Notes: a model not told the origin generated them from the letters alone. 64,000 nt of DNA from G963674835 sp963674835 (GCA_963674835.2 CAXXKC010000001.1:310001-374000), one strand, 5' to 3'. Shown: positions 44,054-53,983, counted from the stretch's first letter. Made by a program: numbers and translations.

Positions 44054-46282
44054 ATGCCTACGTTCGTTCATCCCGTACTGCTGTGGGGGCTGCTGCTGGC
44101 CGGCGTGCCGGTGTTGATCCATTTGATCAACATGCTACGGCACCGGCGGGTATCGTGGGCGGCGATGGAGTTTCTGCTGGCAAGCCAGAAGAAGAACCGG
44201 ACACGGGTGCTGCTGAAGCAGCTGTTGCTGCTTCTGGCGCGGATGGCGGCGGTGGCGGCCATCGTGTTGCTGGTGGCGCAGCCGCTGCTGCGGAACCGGC
44301 TGGGCCATTGGATCGGCGGCGGGAAGACGCACCACATCGTGCTGCTGGACGACAGCTACTCGATGTCGGACCGGTGGGGCGACACGAACGCGTTCGAGGA
44401 GGCGAAGGCGGTCGTGGGACGGATCGCCGAGGAGGCGGCCAGACAGGTGCAGCCGCAGAGTTTGACGCTTCTGCGATTCTCGCGAGTGAGCCGGCCCTCG
44501 GTGGGTACGCAGCCGGACCTGCTGGAGCAGCCGGTGAGCGGCGAGATGGTGAGCCAGCTTCGGCAGCGGCTGGAGGAGATGGAGGTGTCGGAGACGGCGG
44601 CTAATCCGCACGGGGCGCTGGAGGCGGTGCGGCAGCTTCTGGGCGAGGGAGGCCGCGAAGAACGAATCATCTACGTGGTGACGGATTTTCGGACGCGTCA
44701 GTGGGGCGACGCGACGGATCTGCGGGCGAAGCTCGCGGCGTTGGCTGGCGAAGGCGCACGGCTGTACCTGGTGGATTGCGTGGAGGGAGTTCGGCCGAAT
44801 CTGGCCATCAGCCGGCTGGAGCCGTCGCCGGGCACTCGGGCGGCAGGGGTTCCGCTGTTTATGGAAGTGACGGTTCAGAACTACAGCGGGACGGCGGTGC
44901 GCAACGTTCCGGTTCTGTTGGGGACCGACGGGAACGTGCGACCGGCGGTGACGATCGCTGAGATTCCGGCGGGCGAGGGGGTGACAGAGCGATTCCCGGT
45001 GCAGTTTCCGACGGCAGGGCAACATCGGATCGGCGCACGGTTGGAAAGCGACGCGGTGGCGGCGGACAACTATCGCTGCGCGGTGGTGGATGTCCCGCTG
45101 GATGTTCCGGTGCTGTTGGTCGACGGCGACCCGGCGGCGCGGGATGCGACGTACGTGGCGACGGCGCTGGCGCCTGGCGGGCCGGTGGCCACGGGGATCC
45201 GGCCGCGGATCGAGAGCCCTCGGTACTTGAGCCTGAACCCGTTGGAGCCGTTTCGGGCGATCTACTTGCTGAATGTCGAGCGGCTGGAGAACTCGGCAGT
45301 CGAGGCATTGGAGCGTTACACGGCGGCGGGCGGCGGAGTGGCGATCTTCCTGGGGGACCGGTCGTCGGCGCCGTTTGTGAATGAGAAGCTGTATCGCGAC
45401 GGGAAAGGGCTGTTTCCGTTGCCGTTGTCGGCGCCGACGGAGCTGCCGGTGGACCGGCTACAGAAGGCACCCGATCTGGAAGTGAGCGCGCACCCGATCT
45501 TCCACGTGTTGGCGGGACAGCGGAACAGCTTTCTGCCGATGGTGACCGTGCAGCGATACTTCGCGGCGGCCGAAGGGTGGGATGCGTCGCGGGACGCGGG
45601 GACGCAAGTGATCGCAAAGCTCCGCAACGGAGCGCCGCTGGTCGTGGAGCGGAAGTTCGGGCAAGGGCGCGTGGTGGCCTTTCTGACGAGCGCGGCGCCG
45701 GTCTGGAACAACTGGGCGCGGGGGAATCCGAGCTACGTGGTGACGATGCTGGAACTCGAGGCGTATCTGGGTGCTCGGGGGAAGGAGGAAATCTCGCATC
45801 CGGTGGGCTCGGCGTTGGACGTGAAACTGAAGGCGGCCGAGTACGCACCGGCGATCCAGTTCAGCAGTCCGCGGGAAGACAAGCAGCCGGCGGTGACGGT
45901 CGACGCGGTTCCGACCCCGGACGGGATGTTGGAGGCGTCGCTGGGCGGCACGCAGACGAGCGGGATCTATACACTGCGACTGACGCGGAAGGACGGCGCG
46001 GCGGAAAACCGCTTGGTTGCGTTCAACGTGGATCCGGCCGAAGGGGACCTGAAGGCGCTGACGGGCGACGAGCTGGCATCGCGGCTGGCGGGAGTGGAGT
46101 ATACGTTCGAGCGGGCGCAGACGTTCCATTCCGCGGCGCGCGAGGTGCAGGGATACAACCTGGCGGAGGCGCTGCTTTATGCGTTGGTCGCGCTGCTGAT
46201 CGGGGAGCAGCTTCTGGCGTGGTCGGCGAGTTATCACCCCTCGAAGCGCCAGCGCACAGCGGCGTGGGGAGGTGCGCGATGA
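44054..46282 (+). CDS. BatA-like VWA membrane protein
   Basis: This 742-residue protein begins with the aerotolerance-regulator N-terminal domain: a hydrophobic start (FVHPVLLWGLLLAGVPVLIH), RRVSWAAMEFLLAS and a second membrane helix (~56-78). The VWA domain carries the MIDAS D99-D-S101-Y-S103 (LLDDSYSMSD). Residues ~255-590 resemble glutamine-amidotransferase-like and beta domains seen in such proteins (VPVLLVDGDPAARDATY, AAGGGVAIFLGDR). A final TM helix lies near residues 700-722. It is part of the MoxR operon and overlaps the next gene by ATGA. Confidence 0.9.
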   Translation: MPTFVHPVLLWGLLLAGVPVLIHLINMLRHRRVSWAAMEFLLASQKKNRTRVLLKQLLLLLARMAAVAAIVLLVAQPLLRNRLGHWIGGGKTHHIVLLDDSYSMSDRWGDTNAFEEAKAVVGRIAEEAARQVQPQSLTLLRFSRVSRPSVGTQPDLLEQPVSGEMVSQLRQRLEEMEVSETAANPHGALEAVRQLLGEGGREERIIYVVTDFRTRQWGDATDLRAKLAALAGEGARLYLVDCVEGVRPNLAISRLEPSPGTRAAGVPLFMEVTVQNYSGTAVRNVPVLLGTDGNVRPAVTIAEIPAGEGVTERFPVQFPTAGQHRIGARLESDAVAADNYRCAVVDVPLDVPVLLVDGDPAARDATYVATALAPGGPVATGIRPRIESPRYLSLNPLEPFRAIYLLNVERLENSAVEALERYTAAGGGVAIFLGDRSSAPFVNEKLYRDGKGLFPLPLSAPTELPVDRLQKAPDLEVSAHPIFHVLAGQRNSFLPMVTVQRYFAAAEGWDASRDAGTQVIAKLRNGAPLVVERKFGQGRVVAFLTSAAPVWNNWARGNPSYVVTMLELEAYLGARGKEEISHPVGSALDVKLKAAEYAPAIQFSSPREDKQPAVTVDAVPTPDGMLEASLGGTQTSGIYTLRLTRKDGAAENRLVAFNVDPAEGDLKALTGDELASRLAGVEYTFERAQTFHSAAREVQGYNLAEALLYALVALLIGEQLLAWSASYHPSKRQRTAAWGGAR

Positions 46283-48756
46283 CGGCCACGCTGGCACTGT
46301 TGGCGGAAGGGACCGTTCGCACGACGTTTTCGTGGGGGCGGATCCAGTCGAACACGGACTGGATTCTGCCGATCGGGGCGGCGATCCTGGTGATGCTGCT
46401 GGTGCGAATGATGTATCGCCGGGACGCGGAGGAGCTTCGGCCCTGGGTGGGATGGACGTTGACGGCGCTGCGGACGTTGGTCTTCCTGGTGCTTCTGGTT
46501 CTGTACTGCCAGCCGCAGTGGCGGAACGAGCGCGAGGAGGTGCACAATTCGCGAGTGGTGCTGGCGGTGGACACGAGTTTGAGCATGGGCCTGAGCGACG
46601 GGGAAGGGGGCGGCTCGGCGAGCAGCACACGAGCGCAACAAGTGGCCCAGGCGCTGGGGCAAAGCGATCTGCTGGAGCAACTGCGGCGTGTGCACGATGT
46701 GGCGGTGATGCGATTCGACGAGAAGAGCCAGCGCGTGGCGTCGCTGGGGAAGCTGCCGGCGGGGACTGGTGGGGCAGACGCGGCGGCGGAGGACGGTGGG
46801 ACGAAGGTCGAGACGCCGGCGAAGGAGACCTTGGACTGGCAGGAACTGCTGAAGCCGGTGGGGACGGAAACGCGGCTGGGGCAGGCGTTGCGGCAGTTGG
46901 TCTACGATGAGCGAAACGAGCCGGTGGCCGGGATCGTGGTGATGAGCGACGGCGGGCAGAACGCGGGCAGCTCGCCGGAGGCGGCCGTGGAGCTGGCGCA
47001 CGAGGCGAAGATACCGATTTACACGGTGGGGATCGGCTCGCGGCACCGGCCGGTGAACGTGCGGGTTTATGAGCTGCAATGCCCCGAGCGGACGCATCCG
47101 GGCGATCCGTACACGGTGACCGGGTTGATTCAGTCGCAGGGGATGGCGGGGAAGCACGTGAACGTAGAGGTGCTGGTGCGATCGGCGGGGCGAGGGGAGC
47201 CGTCGACTCCGGGCACGGGAACGCCGGCCGGGAAAGAGGGAGTCGTGTTGGGCAGCGATGGCGAGGTGGTTCCGGTGAAGTTTCAATTGACGCCAACGTC
47301 GCCGGGGCGACAGACGGTGTGTCTGCGTGTGGAGGCGCCGCCGGGAGACCACGACCCGAAAGACAACTTCCGAGAGGCGGACGTGGAGGTTGTGGATCGG
47401 AAGAACCGCGTGCTGCTGTTCGCGGGAGGGCCGACGCGGGAGTATCAGTACGTGCGGACGTTGTTGTTCCGCGACGCGTCGACGACGGTGGACGTGCTGC
47501 TGCAGAGCGCGCCGTCGGGGATCGCACAGGAAGCGAACACGATTCTGAGCGAGTTTCCATCGACGCGGGAGGCGATGTACGCGTATGACTGCGTGGTGGC
47601 GTTCGATCCGGACTGGAAGATGCTTAGCGAGGGACAGATCGACCTGCTGGAGCAGTGGGTGGCAGAGCAGGGGGGCGGCCTGATTGCCGTGGCGGGACCG
47701 GTGTATGCAGGCGAGGCGATCAACGGCTGGGTGCAGGACCCAAGCGCGTCGATGGCGAAGATCAAGGCGTTGTATCCGGTGCGGTTTCCACGCCAGTTTT
47801 CGGTGATGGACAGCAACGTGTATGCGAGCAGCGATCCGTGGCCGCTGGACTTCACACGCGAGGGCCTGGAAGCGGAGTTCCTGTGGCTGGAGAATACGTC
47901 GACGGCGAGCCAGCAGGCGTGGGCGCGTTTTCCGGGCGTGTACAGCTTCTATCCGGTGCGGGGGCTGAAGCCAGGGGCGACGGGCTACGCGAGGTTCTCG
48001 GATCCGCGCACGGGGCAGGGGAACGATCTGCCGGTGTATCTGGCCGGGCAGTTCTACGGATCGGGGCGGGTGTTCTACGTGGGGAGCGGCGAGCTGTGGC
48101 GGCTGAGGCAGGTGGAGCCGACGTACTTCGACCGCCTGTATACGAAGTTGATCCGGCACGTGACGCAGGGGCGGCTCTTGCGGCAGTCGAGGCGCGGGAT
48201 GCTGATGGTGGACCGGGATCGATACATCCTGGGCAACACGGTGAAGATTCGCGCGCAGTTGACCAACTCGCAGTTGGAGCCGCTGCAGGCGACGTCGGTG
48301 GGGCTGGACGTGTTGCAGCCGGACGGGAGCGTTCAGAACCTGTCGCTGGCGGCGGACCCGAGCCGGACGGGGCTGTTTGCGGGCCAGTTGACGGTGCTTC
48401 AGGAAGGGGCGTACCGGCTGGAACTGCCGGTGCCGGAGAGCAGCGAGAGGCTGGTGCGGCGGCTGCAGGTAAAGCTGCCCGACCTGGAGCGAGAAAACCC
48501 CTTGCTGAACGACAAACTGCTGAAACAGATTGCGGCGGGATCGGATGGGAAGTACTTCGAGGGGCTGAACGCGGCGCTGGCGGGGAAAGAGCAGGGCGGC
48601 CTGGTCGGGTTGCTGAAGGATCGGACGAAGACGATCATTCGTCCGGCGGCGCCCGACCCACGTTGGGAACAGACTTGGCTGAAGTGGGTGATGGTGTTGT
48701 TGTGCGGATTGCTGTTCGCCGAGTGGATCGTGCGACGGCTGTTTCGATTGGCTTAG
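46279..48756 (+). CDS. VWA-domain membrane protein with glutamine-amidotransferase-like region
   Basis: This is 825 residues from ATG 46279, with a 4-base overlap. TM helices are near 28-44 and 60-78. The VWA MIDAS is VVLAVDTSLSMGL (D98-x-S100-x-S102). After it, IAGIVVMSDGG-like VAGIVVMSDGGQNAGSS completes the VWA fold. Residues ~420-600 (RVLLFAGGPTREYQYVRTLL, LLEQWVAEQGGGLIAVAGPV) resemble the class-I glutamine-amidotransferase-like part found in large VWA proteins. A C-terminal helix (WVMVLLCGLLFAEWIVRRLF) spans the membrane. It is a partner of the preceding BatA-like protein and MoxR. Confidence 0.9.
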   Translation: MTATLALLAEGTVRTTFSWGRIQSNTDWILPIGAAILVMLLVRMMYRRDAEELRPWVGWTLTALRTLVFLVLLVLYCQPQWRNEREEVHNSRVVLAVDTSLSMGLSDGEGGGSASSTRAQQVAQALGQSDLLEQLRRVHDVAVMRFDEKSQRVASLGKLPAGTGGADAAAEDGGTKVETPAKETLDWQELLKPVGTETRLGQALRQLVYDERNEPVAGIVVMSDGGQNAGSSPEAAVELAHEAKIPIYTVGIGSRHRPVNVRVYELQCPERTHPGDPYTVTGLIQSQGMAGKHVNVEVLVRSAGRGEPSTPGTGTPAGKEGVVLGSDGEVVPVKFQLTPTSPGRQTVCLRVEAPPGDHDPKDNFREADVEVVDRKNRVLLFAGGPTREYQYVRTLLFRDASTTVDVLLQSAPSGIAQEANTILSEFPSTREAMYAYDCVVAFDPDWKMLSEGQIDLLEQWVAEQGGGLIAVAGPVYAGEAINGWVQDPSASMAKIKALYPVRFPRQFSVMDSNVYASSDPWPLDFTREGLEAEFLWLENTSTASQQAWARFPGVYSFYPVRGLKPGATGYARFSDPRTGQGNDLPVYLAGQFYGSGRVFYVGSGELWRLRQVEPTYFDRLYTKLIRHVTQGRLLRQSRRGMLMVDRDRYILGNTVKIRAQLTNSQLEPLQATSVGLDVLQPDGSVQNLSLAADPSRTGLFAGQLTVLQEGAYRLELPVPESSERLVRRLQVKLPDLERENPLLNDKLLKQIAAGSDGKYFEGLNAALAGKEQGGLVGLLKDRTKTIIRPAAPDPRWEQTWLKWVMVLLCGLLFAEWIVRRLFRLA

Positions 48757-48780
48757 TGGCCGGAAGCGTATTGGACGCCG

Positions 48781-51174
48781 ATGACTGAAAACCCTCACAG
48801 CCCGCAACTGACTGCGACGACTCGCGCGGCGTTGGACTCGCTGCGGCGGAAGATCCGCGGCTATGTGTGGCTGGAAGGGCTGGCGGGGGTGGTGATTTGG
48901 CTGGGGGCGGCGTTCTGGATCGAGTTGGGGATCGACTGGTTCTTCGAGCCGCCGGCGGTGGCGCGCGGGCTGCTGCTGGCACTGGTGGGCGGCGTGCTGG
49001 CGGTGATCGTTTACCGGTTGATCGGGCGACGCGCGTTCGTGCGAATGAGCGACCGCAGCATGGCGATGCTGTTGGAGCGAAAGTTTCCGCAGTTCCAGGA
49101 GACCCTGTTGACGTCGGTGGAACTGACGGAGCGGCGGCCGGCGGCGGAGGAATGCAACGCGCTGATGCTGGACCGGACTTGCCGATTGGCCGACGATGCC
49201 GTGCCGCGGGTGCGGGTGGCAGAGGTGCTGAACCGGGCGCCGTTGCGACGCGGCGTGATGGCGGCGGGATTGCTGGCGGCTTCGGTGGCGTACTTTGTGC
49301 TGGTGCATCCGGGGGGATTTGGAACGTGGGCGCGGCGGAGCCTGCTGATGTCGGCGGAGCTTTGGCCGCGACAGACCCGGCTGGTGGTCGAGGGATTCGA
49401 CGCGGGGGCGGTCAAGGTGGCGCGCGGGGCGGACCTGGACGTGGTGGTCAAGGCGGATCTGACGAAGCCGGTCGTGCCGCAGACGGTGGAAATTCGGTAC
49501 CGGACTGAGGAGGGCGCTCGGGGAAGGGCGACGATGAGCCGGGAAGGGCGGGTCGATCGTGCGCGCGACCGGTACCAGGAGTTTTCGCATACGTTTCGCG
49601 GGGTGCTGACGCCGATTACGTTCGACGTCGTGGGGGGCGATGACGCGGTGCGCGGGCTGAAGGTGGAAGTGGTGGACAGCCCAACGATCGTGGATATGGA
49701 GTTGGAGTGCGAGTATCCGGCGTATATGGGGCGGGCGCGACGCACGGTGCCGGTGAGTGGGCCGATGCTGATTCCGGCGGGCACGCGGGTGACGGTTCAC
49801 GCACGGGCGAACAAGGAGTTGGTGCAGGTGACGGTGCAGTCGGCGTTGGAGGATTCGGCGAAGGAAGGGCAGGGGGTAGGAGGTGGCGGCGGGCGACGCG
49901 ATTGGTCTGGACGACGGAGCACTGCTGGACAAGCCAGCAGTGGCACCCGACCTGCGCAGCCGGATGTGGGAGAGGCTGGCAGTGGTGCGGGTTCGGAAGA
50001 TCGTGCGGGACGGAATGGGATGGCGCAGGTGATCGACGTTGCGGGAACGGGGGACCGGCGGGGATTCACGTGGGAGATTGGGACGCTGGACGGGGACGAT
50101 ACGCTGCTGTTCCGGTTGTTGGACGCGGACGACATCCGGTCGCGCGAGCCGGTGCGGCTGAGCCTGGCGTGTTTGGCGGACGAGGCGCCGAAGCTGGCAC
50201 TGCGGCTGAGTGGGATCGGTCCGGCGATCACCGCGGCGGCGCGGCTGCCGGCGATGGGACACGTGACGGATGATTATGGGGTTGGGCGGACGTGGTTCGA
50301 GTATGCGATTGACGGTCAGAAGGCGCAGTCGCGGCCGATTTCGGCGCCGTCGGGGAACGTGACCGACGTGGAGATGAACGAGGCGTTCGAGGTGGGAGAG
50401 CTGAAGCTGAAGGCGGGCCAGAAGCTCGCGCTGGCGGTGAAGGCGAGCGATCGGTGCGACGTGGGGGGCAAGGCGAATGTGGGAACGAGCGAGCCGTGGC
50501 TGTTGGACGTGGTTACGCCGGAGCAGTTGCGGGCGATGCTGGAGTCGCGGGAGTTGGTTCTGCGGCAGCGTTTCGAGTCGATCCTGGAGGAGGTGACGCA
50601 GACGCGGGATTCGCTGGGGCGGATCGAGTTCGCGGCGGAAGCGGCGCAGCCAACGGGGGCAGGGGCGGAGCCGGGCGACCGCGCGAAGGCCAACGGCGAG
50701 TCGCCGGAGCAGGCGCTGGGTCTGCGCTCGCTGCGGGTGGAACGCGCGGTGCAGAACAGCCGGAAGGATCGGCACGAGGTGCTGGGAGTGGCCGAGGCAT
50801 TCGAGGACATTCATGAGGAGCTGGTCAACAATCGCATCGACACGACCGAATTGCGGATGCGGCTGGCGGACGGGATCATTGGGCCGCTGAAGCAGATCGC
50901 CGATCGCGACTTTCCGGAGCTGGACCGGCGGCTGAACGAACTGGCCGGCCGGTTGGCGGACGCGAAGACGGGGGTGGCGAGCCGAGACGCGGCGAGGCAG
51001 CAGTGCGACGCCATCTTGTCGTCGATGCGGCAGGTGTTGGGGAAGATGCTGGAGTTGGAGGACTTTAACGAGGCGGTAGAATTGCTGAGGGCGATCATCG
51101 CGTCGCAGGAGAAGCTGAACACGCAGACGAAGTCGCGGCACAAAGAGACGCTCCGCGATTTGTTGGAGAAGTAG
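48781..51174 (+). CDS. DUF4175-like large membrane protein
   Basis: This 797-residue protein has two N-terminal TM helices (~28-48 and ~57-78), a third near 158-176, and a long periplasmic region. The helical C-terminal third (~590-797) is coiled-coil-like (RQRFESILEEVTQTRDSLGR, LNTQTKSRHKETLRDLLEK). This layout and its place after MoxR-DUF58-VWA genes resemble DUF4175 proteins. Residues ~365-415 are Gly/Ser/Arg-rich, and over that stretch (49877-50032) the +1 frame has more coding-like codons, suggesting an ancestral pair of frame changes. It follows the VWA gene by 24 bases and precedes the coiled-coil protein by 2. Confidence 0.75.
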   Translation: MTENPHSPQLTATTRAALDSLRRKIRGYVWLEGLAGVVIWLGAAFWIELGIDWFFEPPAVARGLLLALVGGVLAVIVYRLIGRRAFVRMSDRSMAMLLERKFPQFQETLLTSVELTERRPAAEECNALMLDRTCRLADDAVPRVRVAEVLNRAPLRRGVMAAGLLAASVAYFVLVHPGGFGTWARRSLLMSAELWPRQTRLVVEGFDAGAVKVARGADLDVVVKADLTKPVVPQTVEIRYRTEEGARGRATMSREGRVDRARDRYQEFSHTFRGVLTPITFDVVGGDDAVRGLKVEVVDSPTIVDMELECEYPAYMGRARRTVPVSGPMLIPAGTRVTVHARANKELVQVTVQSALEDSAKEGQGVGGGGGRRDWSGRRSTAGQASSGTRPAQPDVGEAGSGAGSEDRAGRNGMAQVIDVAGTGDRRGFTWEIGTLDGDDTLLFRLLDADDIRSREPVRLSLACLADEAPKLALRLSGIGPAITAAARLPAMGHVTDDYGVGRTWFEYAIDGQKAQSRPISAPSGNVTDVEMNEAFEVGELKLKAGQKLALAVKASDRCDVGGKANVGTSEPWLLDVVTPEQLRAMLESRELVLRQRFESILEEVTQTRDSLGRIEFAAEAAQPTGAGAEPGDRAKANGESPEQALGLRSLRVERAVQNSRKDRHEVLGVAEAFEDIHEELVNNRIDTTELRMRLADGIIGPLKQIADRDFPELDRRLNELAGRLADAKTGVASRDAARQQCDAILSSMRQVLGKMLELEDFNEAVELLRAIIASQEKLNTQTKSRHKETLRDLLEK

Positions 51175-51176
51175 CC

Positions 51177-52850
51177 ATGTTTTGCAGGATTCGATGGATC
51201 GTCGCGGTCGGCCTGGTTGCAGGCGCCGTCGTGTGGAGCAGACCGGCCTGCGCGCAGATCATGGTGCCGGAGGGCGGGGCGGAGCAGGAGGAGCCGGCCG
51301 AGGAGCCGGCGGCGCCGCCGAAGGCGGGGGCGAACGGGGTGCTGGTGACCGAGCAGCAGAGGATCGCGGATCAGTTCAAGCACCTGGAGGAAGTGCTGCT
51401 GCGGATGGCGGAGGTTTCGGCAGGGGCCGATCCGCGCCGGGCGGCGTTGTTGCGACAGGCGGTGGCGCAGAGCAAGCAGCGGCTGATCGGCGTGCAGTTC
51501 GAGACGCTGATTTCGCTGCTGAACAAGGACCAGCTTTCGCGGGCGGTAGAGAACCAGGATCAGGTCGACCAGGATCTGCGGGGGCTGTTGGAGCTGCTGT
51601 TGAGCGAGGACCGATCGCGACGGATCGAATCGGAGAAAGCACGACTGCGCGAGTATCTCAAGCGCGTGGAGGGGCTGCTGAAGCAACAGAAATCGCTGCA
51701 GGGGCGAACGACGGGCGGAGAAGACTTGAAGAAACTGGCGAAACCGCAGGGGGAACTCGCGCAGCAGGCGGGCGGTTTGGCCGAAACGATCAAGAGCAAC
51801 GAGGAGAAGGACAAGAGCCGCGGGGAAAAGTCGGACAAGAAGGCGGCGGCCGAGGCGAAGCAATCGAAGGGGGCGGGGGACGCGAAGGAGTCGAAGCAGT
51901 CGGGAGAGGGGAAAGAGTCGAAGGAGTCCAAGGAGTCGAGAGATTCGAAGGGGCCGGAGAAGTCGGGGGCGCCGCAGGGAAAGGCGGAGAGTCCGTCGCC
52001 GCAGGAGGAGCAGCCGTCGTCGGCCCAGAAGCAGCCGGAAAACCCAACGCAGCAGCGGTTGGAGGCGGCCGAGAAGCGGATGCGCGAGGCGCAGGAGAAG
52101 CTGGAGCAAGCGCAGCGGGAGGGGGCTGCCGAGAAGCAGGAAGAGGCGATCCGGGAATTGGAGCAGGCGAAAGCGGCCTTGGAGCAGATTTTGAGGCAGT
52201 TGCGCGAGGAGGAGATCGGGCGGACGCTGACGTTGCTGGAGGCGCGATGCCGGAAGATGCTGCAGATGCAGCGCGAGGTGTATGAGGGGACGGTGCGGCT
52301 GGATAAGGTGCCTGAGGCGGAACGCAGCCACAGTCAGGACATCGAGGCGGGACGTTTGAGCAGCAAGGAGTCGGAGATTGTGCTGGAGGCGGACAAGGCA
52401 CTGACGCTGATGCGCGACGATGGGACCGCGGTGGCGTTTCTGGAGGCCGCGGGGCAAATGCGGGAGGACATGCAGCAGGTGGTCGAGCGATTGGCGCAGT
52501 CGAAAGTGGACCGAATGACCCAAGGGATCGAGGAGGATATTCTGGCGGCGCTGGAGGATATGATCGGGGCGCTAGTGAAGGCGCAGAAGGACCTGGAGGA
52601 TAAGAAACAGCAGCAGCCGTCGATGCAAGGGGAGATGCGGGATCCACCGCTGGTGGATTTGCTGTCGGAGTTGAAGATGATCCGGGCGCTGCAGATGCGC
52701 GTGAACAGCCGGACCGAGCGGTATTCGAAGATGATCGACGGGGAGCAGGCGACGGCGACGGAGATGCTGGAGGCGTTGAAGCGATTGGCGGAGCGGCAGG
52801 AGAGGATTTATCGCGTTACCCACGAGTTGGGGCGGGGGGCGAATCGATGA
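51177..52850 (+). CDS. Secreted coiled-coil protein with Lys/Ser/Glu-rich middle
   Basis: This 557-residue protein has a signal peptide (to ~ACA at 25-27). Helical segments span ~60-205. A low-complexity region of repeated K-E-S units (ESKQSGEGKESKESKESRDS) lies at ~215-290, followed by long coiled coils (QRLEAAEKRMREAQEKLEQA onwards). Such proteins usually follow DUF4175-like genes in planctomycete MoxR operons and are probably structural partners. No catalytic motif is seen. It overlaps the next gene by 4 bases if that one starts at ATG 52847. Confidence 0.75.
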   Translation: MFCRIRWIVAVGLVAGAVVWSRPACAQIMVPEGGAEQEEPAEEPAAPPKAGANGVLVTEQQRIADQFKHLEEVLLRMAEVSAGADPRRAALLRQAVAQSKQRLIGVQFETLISLLNKDQLSRAVENQDQVDQDLRGLLELLLSEDRSRRIESEKARLREYLKRVEGLLKQQKSLQGRTTGGEDLKKLAKPQGELAQQAGGLAETIKSNEEKDKSRGEKSDKKAAAEAKQSKGAGDAKESKQSGEGKESKESKESRDSKGPEKSGAPQGKAESPSPQEEQPSSAQKQPENPTQQRLEAAEKRMREAQEKLEQAQREGAAEKQEEAIRELEQAKAALEQILRQLREEEIGRTLTLLEARCRKMLQMQREVYEGTVRLDKVPEAERSHSQDIEAGRLSSKESEIVLEADKALTLMRDDGTAVAFLEAAGQMREDMQQVVERLAQSKVDRMTQGIEEDILAALEDMIGALVKAQKDLEDKKQQQPSMQGEMRDPPLVDLLSELKMIRALQMRVNSRTERYSKMIDGEQATATEMLEALKRLAERQERIYRVTHELGRGANR

Positions 52851-53983
52851 GTTGGGCGAGAGGGTTGATAGGGGTGGATGGTGGGGCGCGTGGCGCTGAG
52901 TTGGCCGTGAGAGACGGTGGTGGGGCTCGCTGCGCTCGGCCCACCCTACGAGTGCGAGGGTGGGTGGTTTGGGTTTTGGTGGTGGTTTTCGCGCGGGGAG
53001 TGGCGGTTGGGGCGGAGAGTGACGCAAAGGCCGCGGGGTGGAAGGCGGTGGGAGTGGAGGAGGTGCGAAAGCAGCTTTCGGGTTGGCTGGACGAGCAGAA
53101 GGTGGACGAGAAGGGCAGGGGGGCGGTGTTGGCGGCTTGGCCGGCGGATGAAAAGGAGTTGGCGGGGCCGGAGTTGTTGGTGCGTTTGGCGAAGTCGTTT
53201 GCGATGGTCGACTGGCGGGCGAAGGGATTGGTGGATCTGTGCAGTCGACCGAAGTCGACGGTGGTCGTGCCGGAGCAGGCGTGGCTGGGCGATAAGGCGA
53301 GTTCGGCGTGGATGGCGAAGAATCTGCGGCTGTATTACGGCCGATGGCTGGTGCATCAGTCGCTGTACGACGAGGCGAAGGAGCAGTTGGCGGGTTTGGA
53401 GCCGGGCGACGTGGTTGATCCGGCGAGTTTGCTGTTCTATCAGGCAGTAGTGTACCGAAGTCTGGTGGAGCAGGAGGCGTGTATGAAGGCGCTGTCGAGG
53501 CTGTTGGAGGGGACGTCGGAGAGTCCGAAGCGTTATGCGGCCGTGGCGCGATTGATGCGAGAGGACTTGAAGTCGCTGAAGCCAGACTCGCTGGGACATA
53601 TTGCCGTGCGGATGGGGGACATTCAGCGGCGGCTGGAGCTTGGGCGGGCGGGCGAGAAGGTGCGGAAGGTAGAGGACGGCGTGATTGCGTCGCTGGACAA
53701 ACTGATCGATAACATGGAGAAGCAGCAACAGCAGCAATCGCAGGCTGCGGCCGGGTCGGGGTCGATGCAGCCGAACTCGCCGGCGCAGGACAGTCGGATC
53801 ATGGGCGGGCGTGGTCCGGGCAAGGTGACAAAGAAGACACTGAAGGACGGGGGCAATTGGGGGAACCTTCCGCCGAAGCAACGCGAGGAGGCGATGCAGC
53901 AAATCGGTCGAGATTTTCCGGCCCATTATCGGGACGTGGTTGAACAATACTTTCGCCGGCTGGCTGGCGAAGGGAGCGAATGA
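52847..53983 (+). CDS. Secreted hypothetical protein, last gene of the MoxR operon
   Basis: From ATG 52847 the frame gives 378 residues, but residues ~22-35 are encoded by a dispersed hairpin repeat (52919-52950). GTG 52952, just after the repeat, gives a clean signal peptide (VRGWVVWVLVVVFARGVAVG), so that start is equally or more likely. The mature protein is helical and TPR-like (SLYDEAKEQLAGLEPGDVVD). After a Gln-rich tract near residues 285-300, it ends NLPPKQREEAMQQIGRDFPAHYRDVVEQYFRRLAGEG, quoted here in parts: NLPPKQREEAMQQIGRDF and HYRDVVEQYFRRLAGEG, a motif often seen at the ends of DUF4175-associated proteins. The function is unknown. Confidence 0.7.
   Translation: MSWARGLIGVDGGARGAELAVRDGGGARCARPTLRVRGWVVWVLVVVFARGVAVGAESDAKAAGWKAVGVEEVRKQLSGWLDEQKVDEKGRGAVLAAWPADEKELAGPELLVRLAKSFAMVDWRAKGLVDLCSRPKSTVVVPEQAWLGDKASSAWMAKNLRLYYGRWLVHQSLYDEAKEQLAGLEPGDVVDPASLLFYQAVVYRSLVEQEACMKALSRLLEGTSESPKRYAAVARLMREDLKSLKPDSLGHIAVRMGDIQRRLELGRAGEKVRKVEDGVIASLDKLIDNMEKQQQQQSQAAAGSGSMQPNSPAQDSRIMGGRGPGKVTKKTLKDGGNWGNLPPKQREEAMQQIGRDFPAHYRDVVEQYFRRLAGEGSE
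52919..52950 (+). repeat. Hairpin repeat of the GGTGGGGCTCGC type
   Basis: GGTGGGGCTCGCTGCGCTCG then GCCCACCCTACG is self-complementary. In one minus-strand frame it reads WAERSEPH, a peptide that often appears as a false ORF fragment in planctomycete and other genomes, so it is a mobile or REP-like element. Confidence 0.65.

Noticed and set aside
46234..51141. 1635-codon minus-strand frame
   Set aside because: It is an antisense shadow across the VWA and DUF4175-like genes, His/Arg/Leu-rich with no domain.
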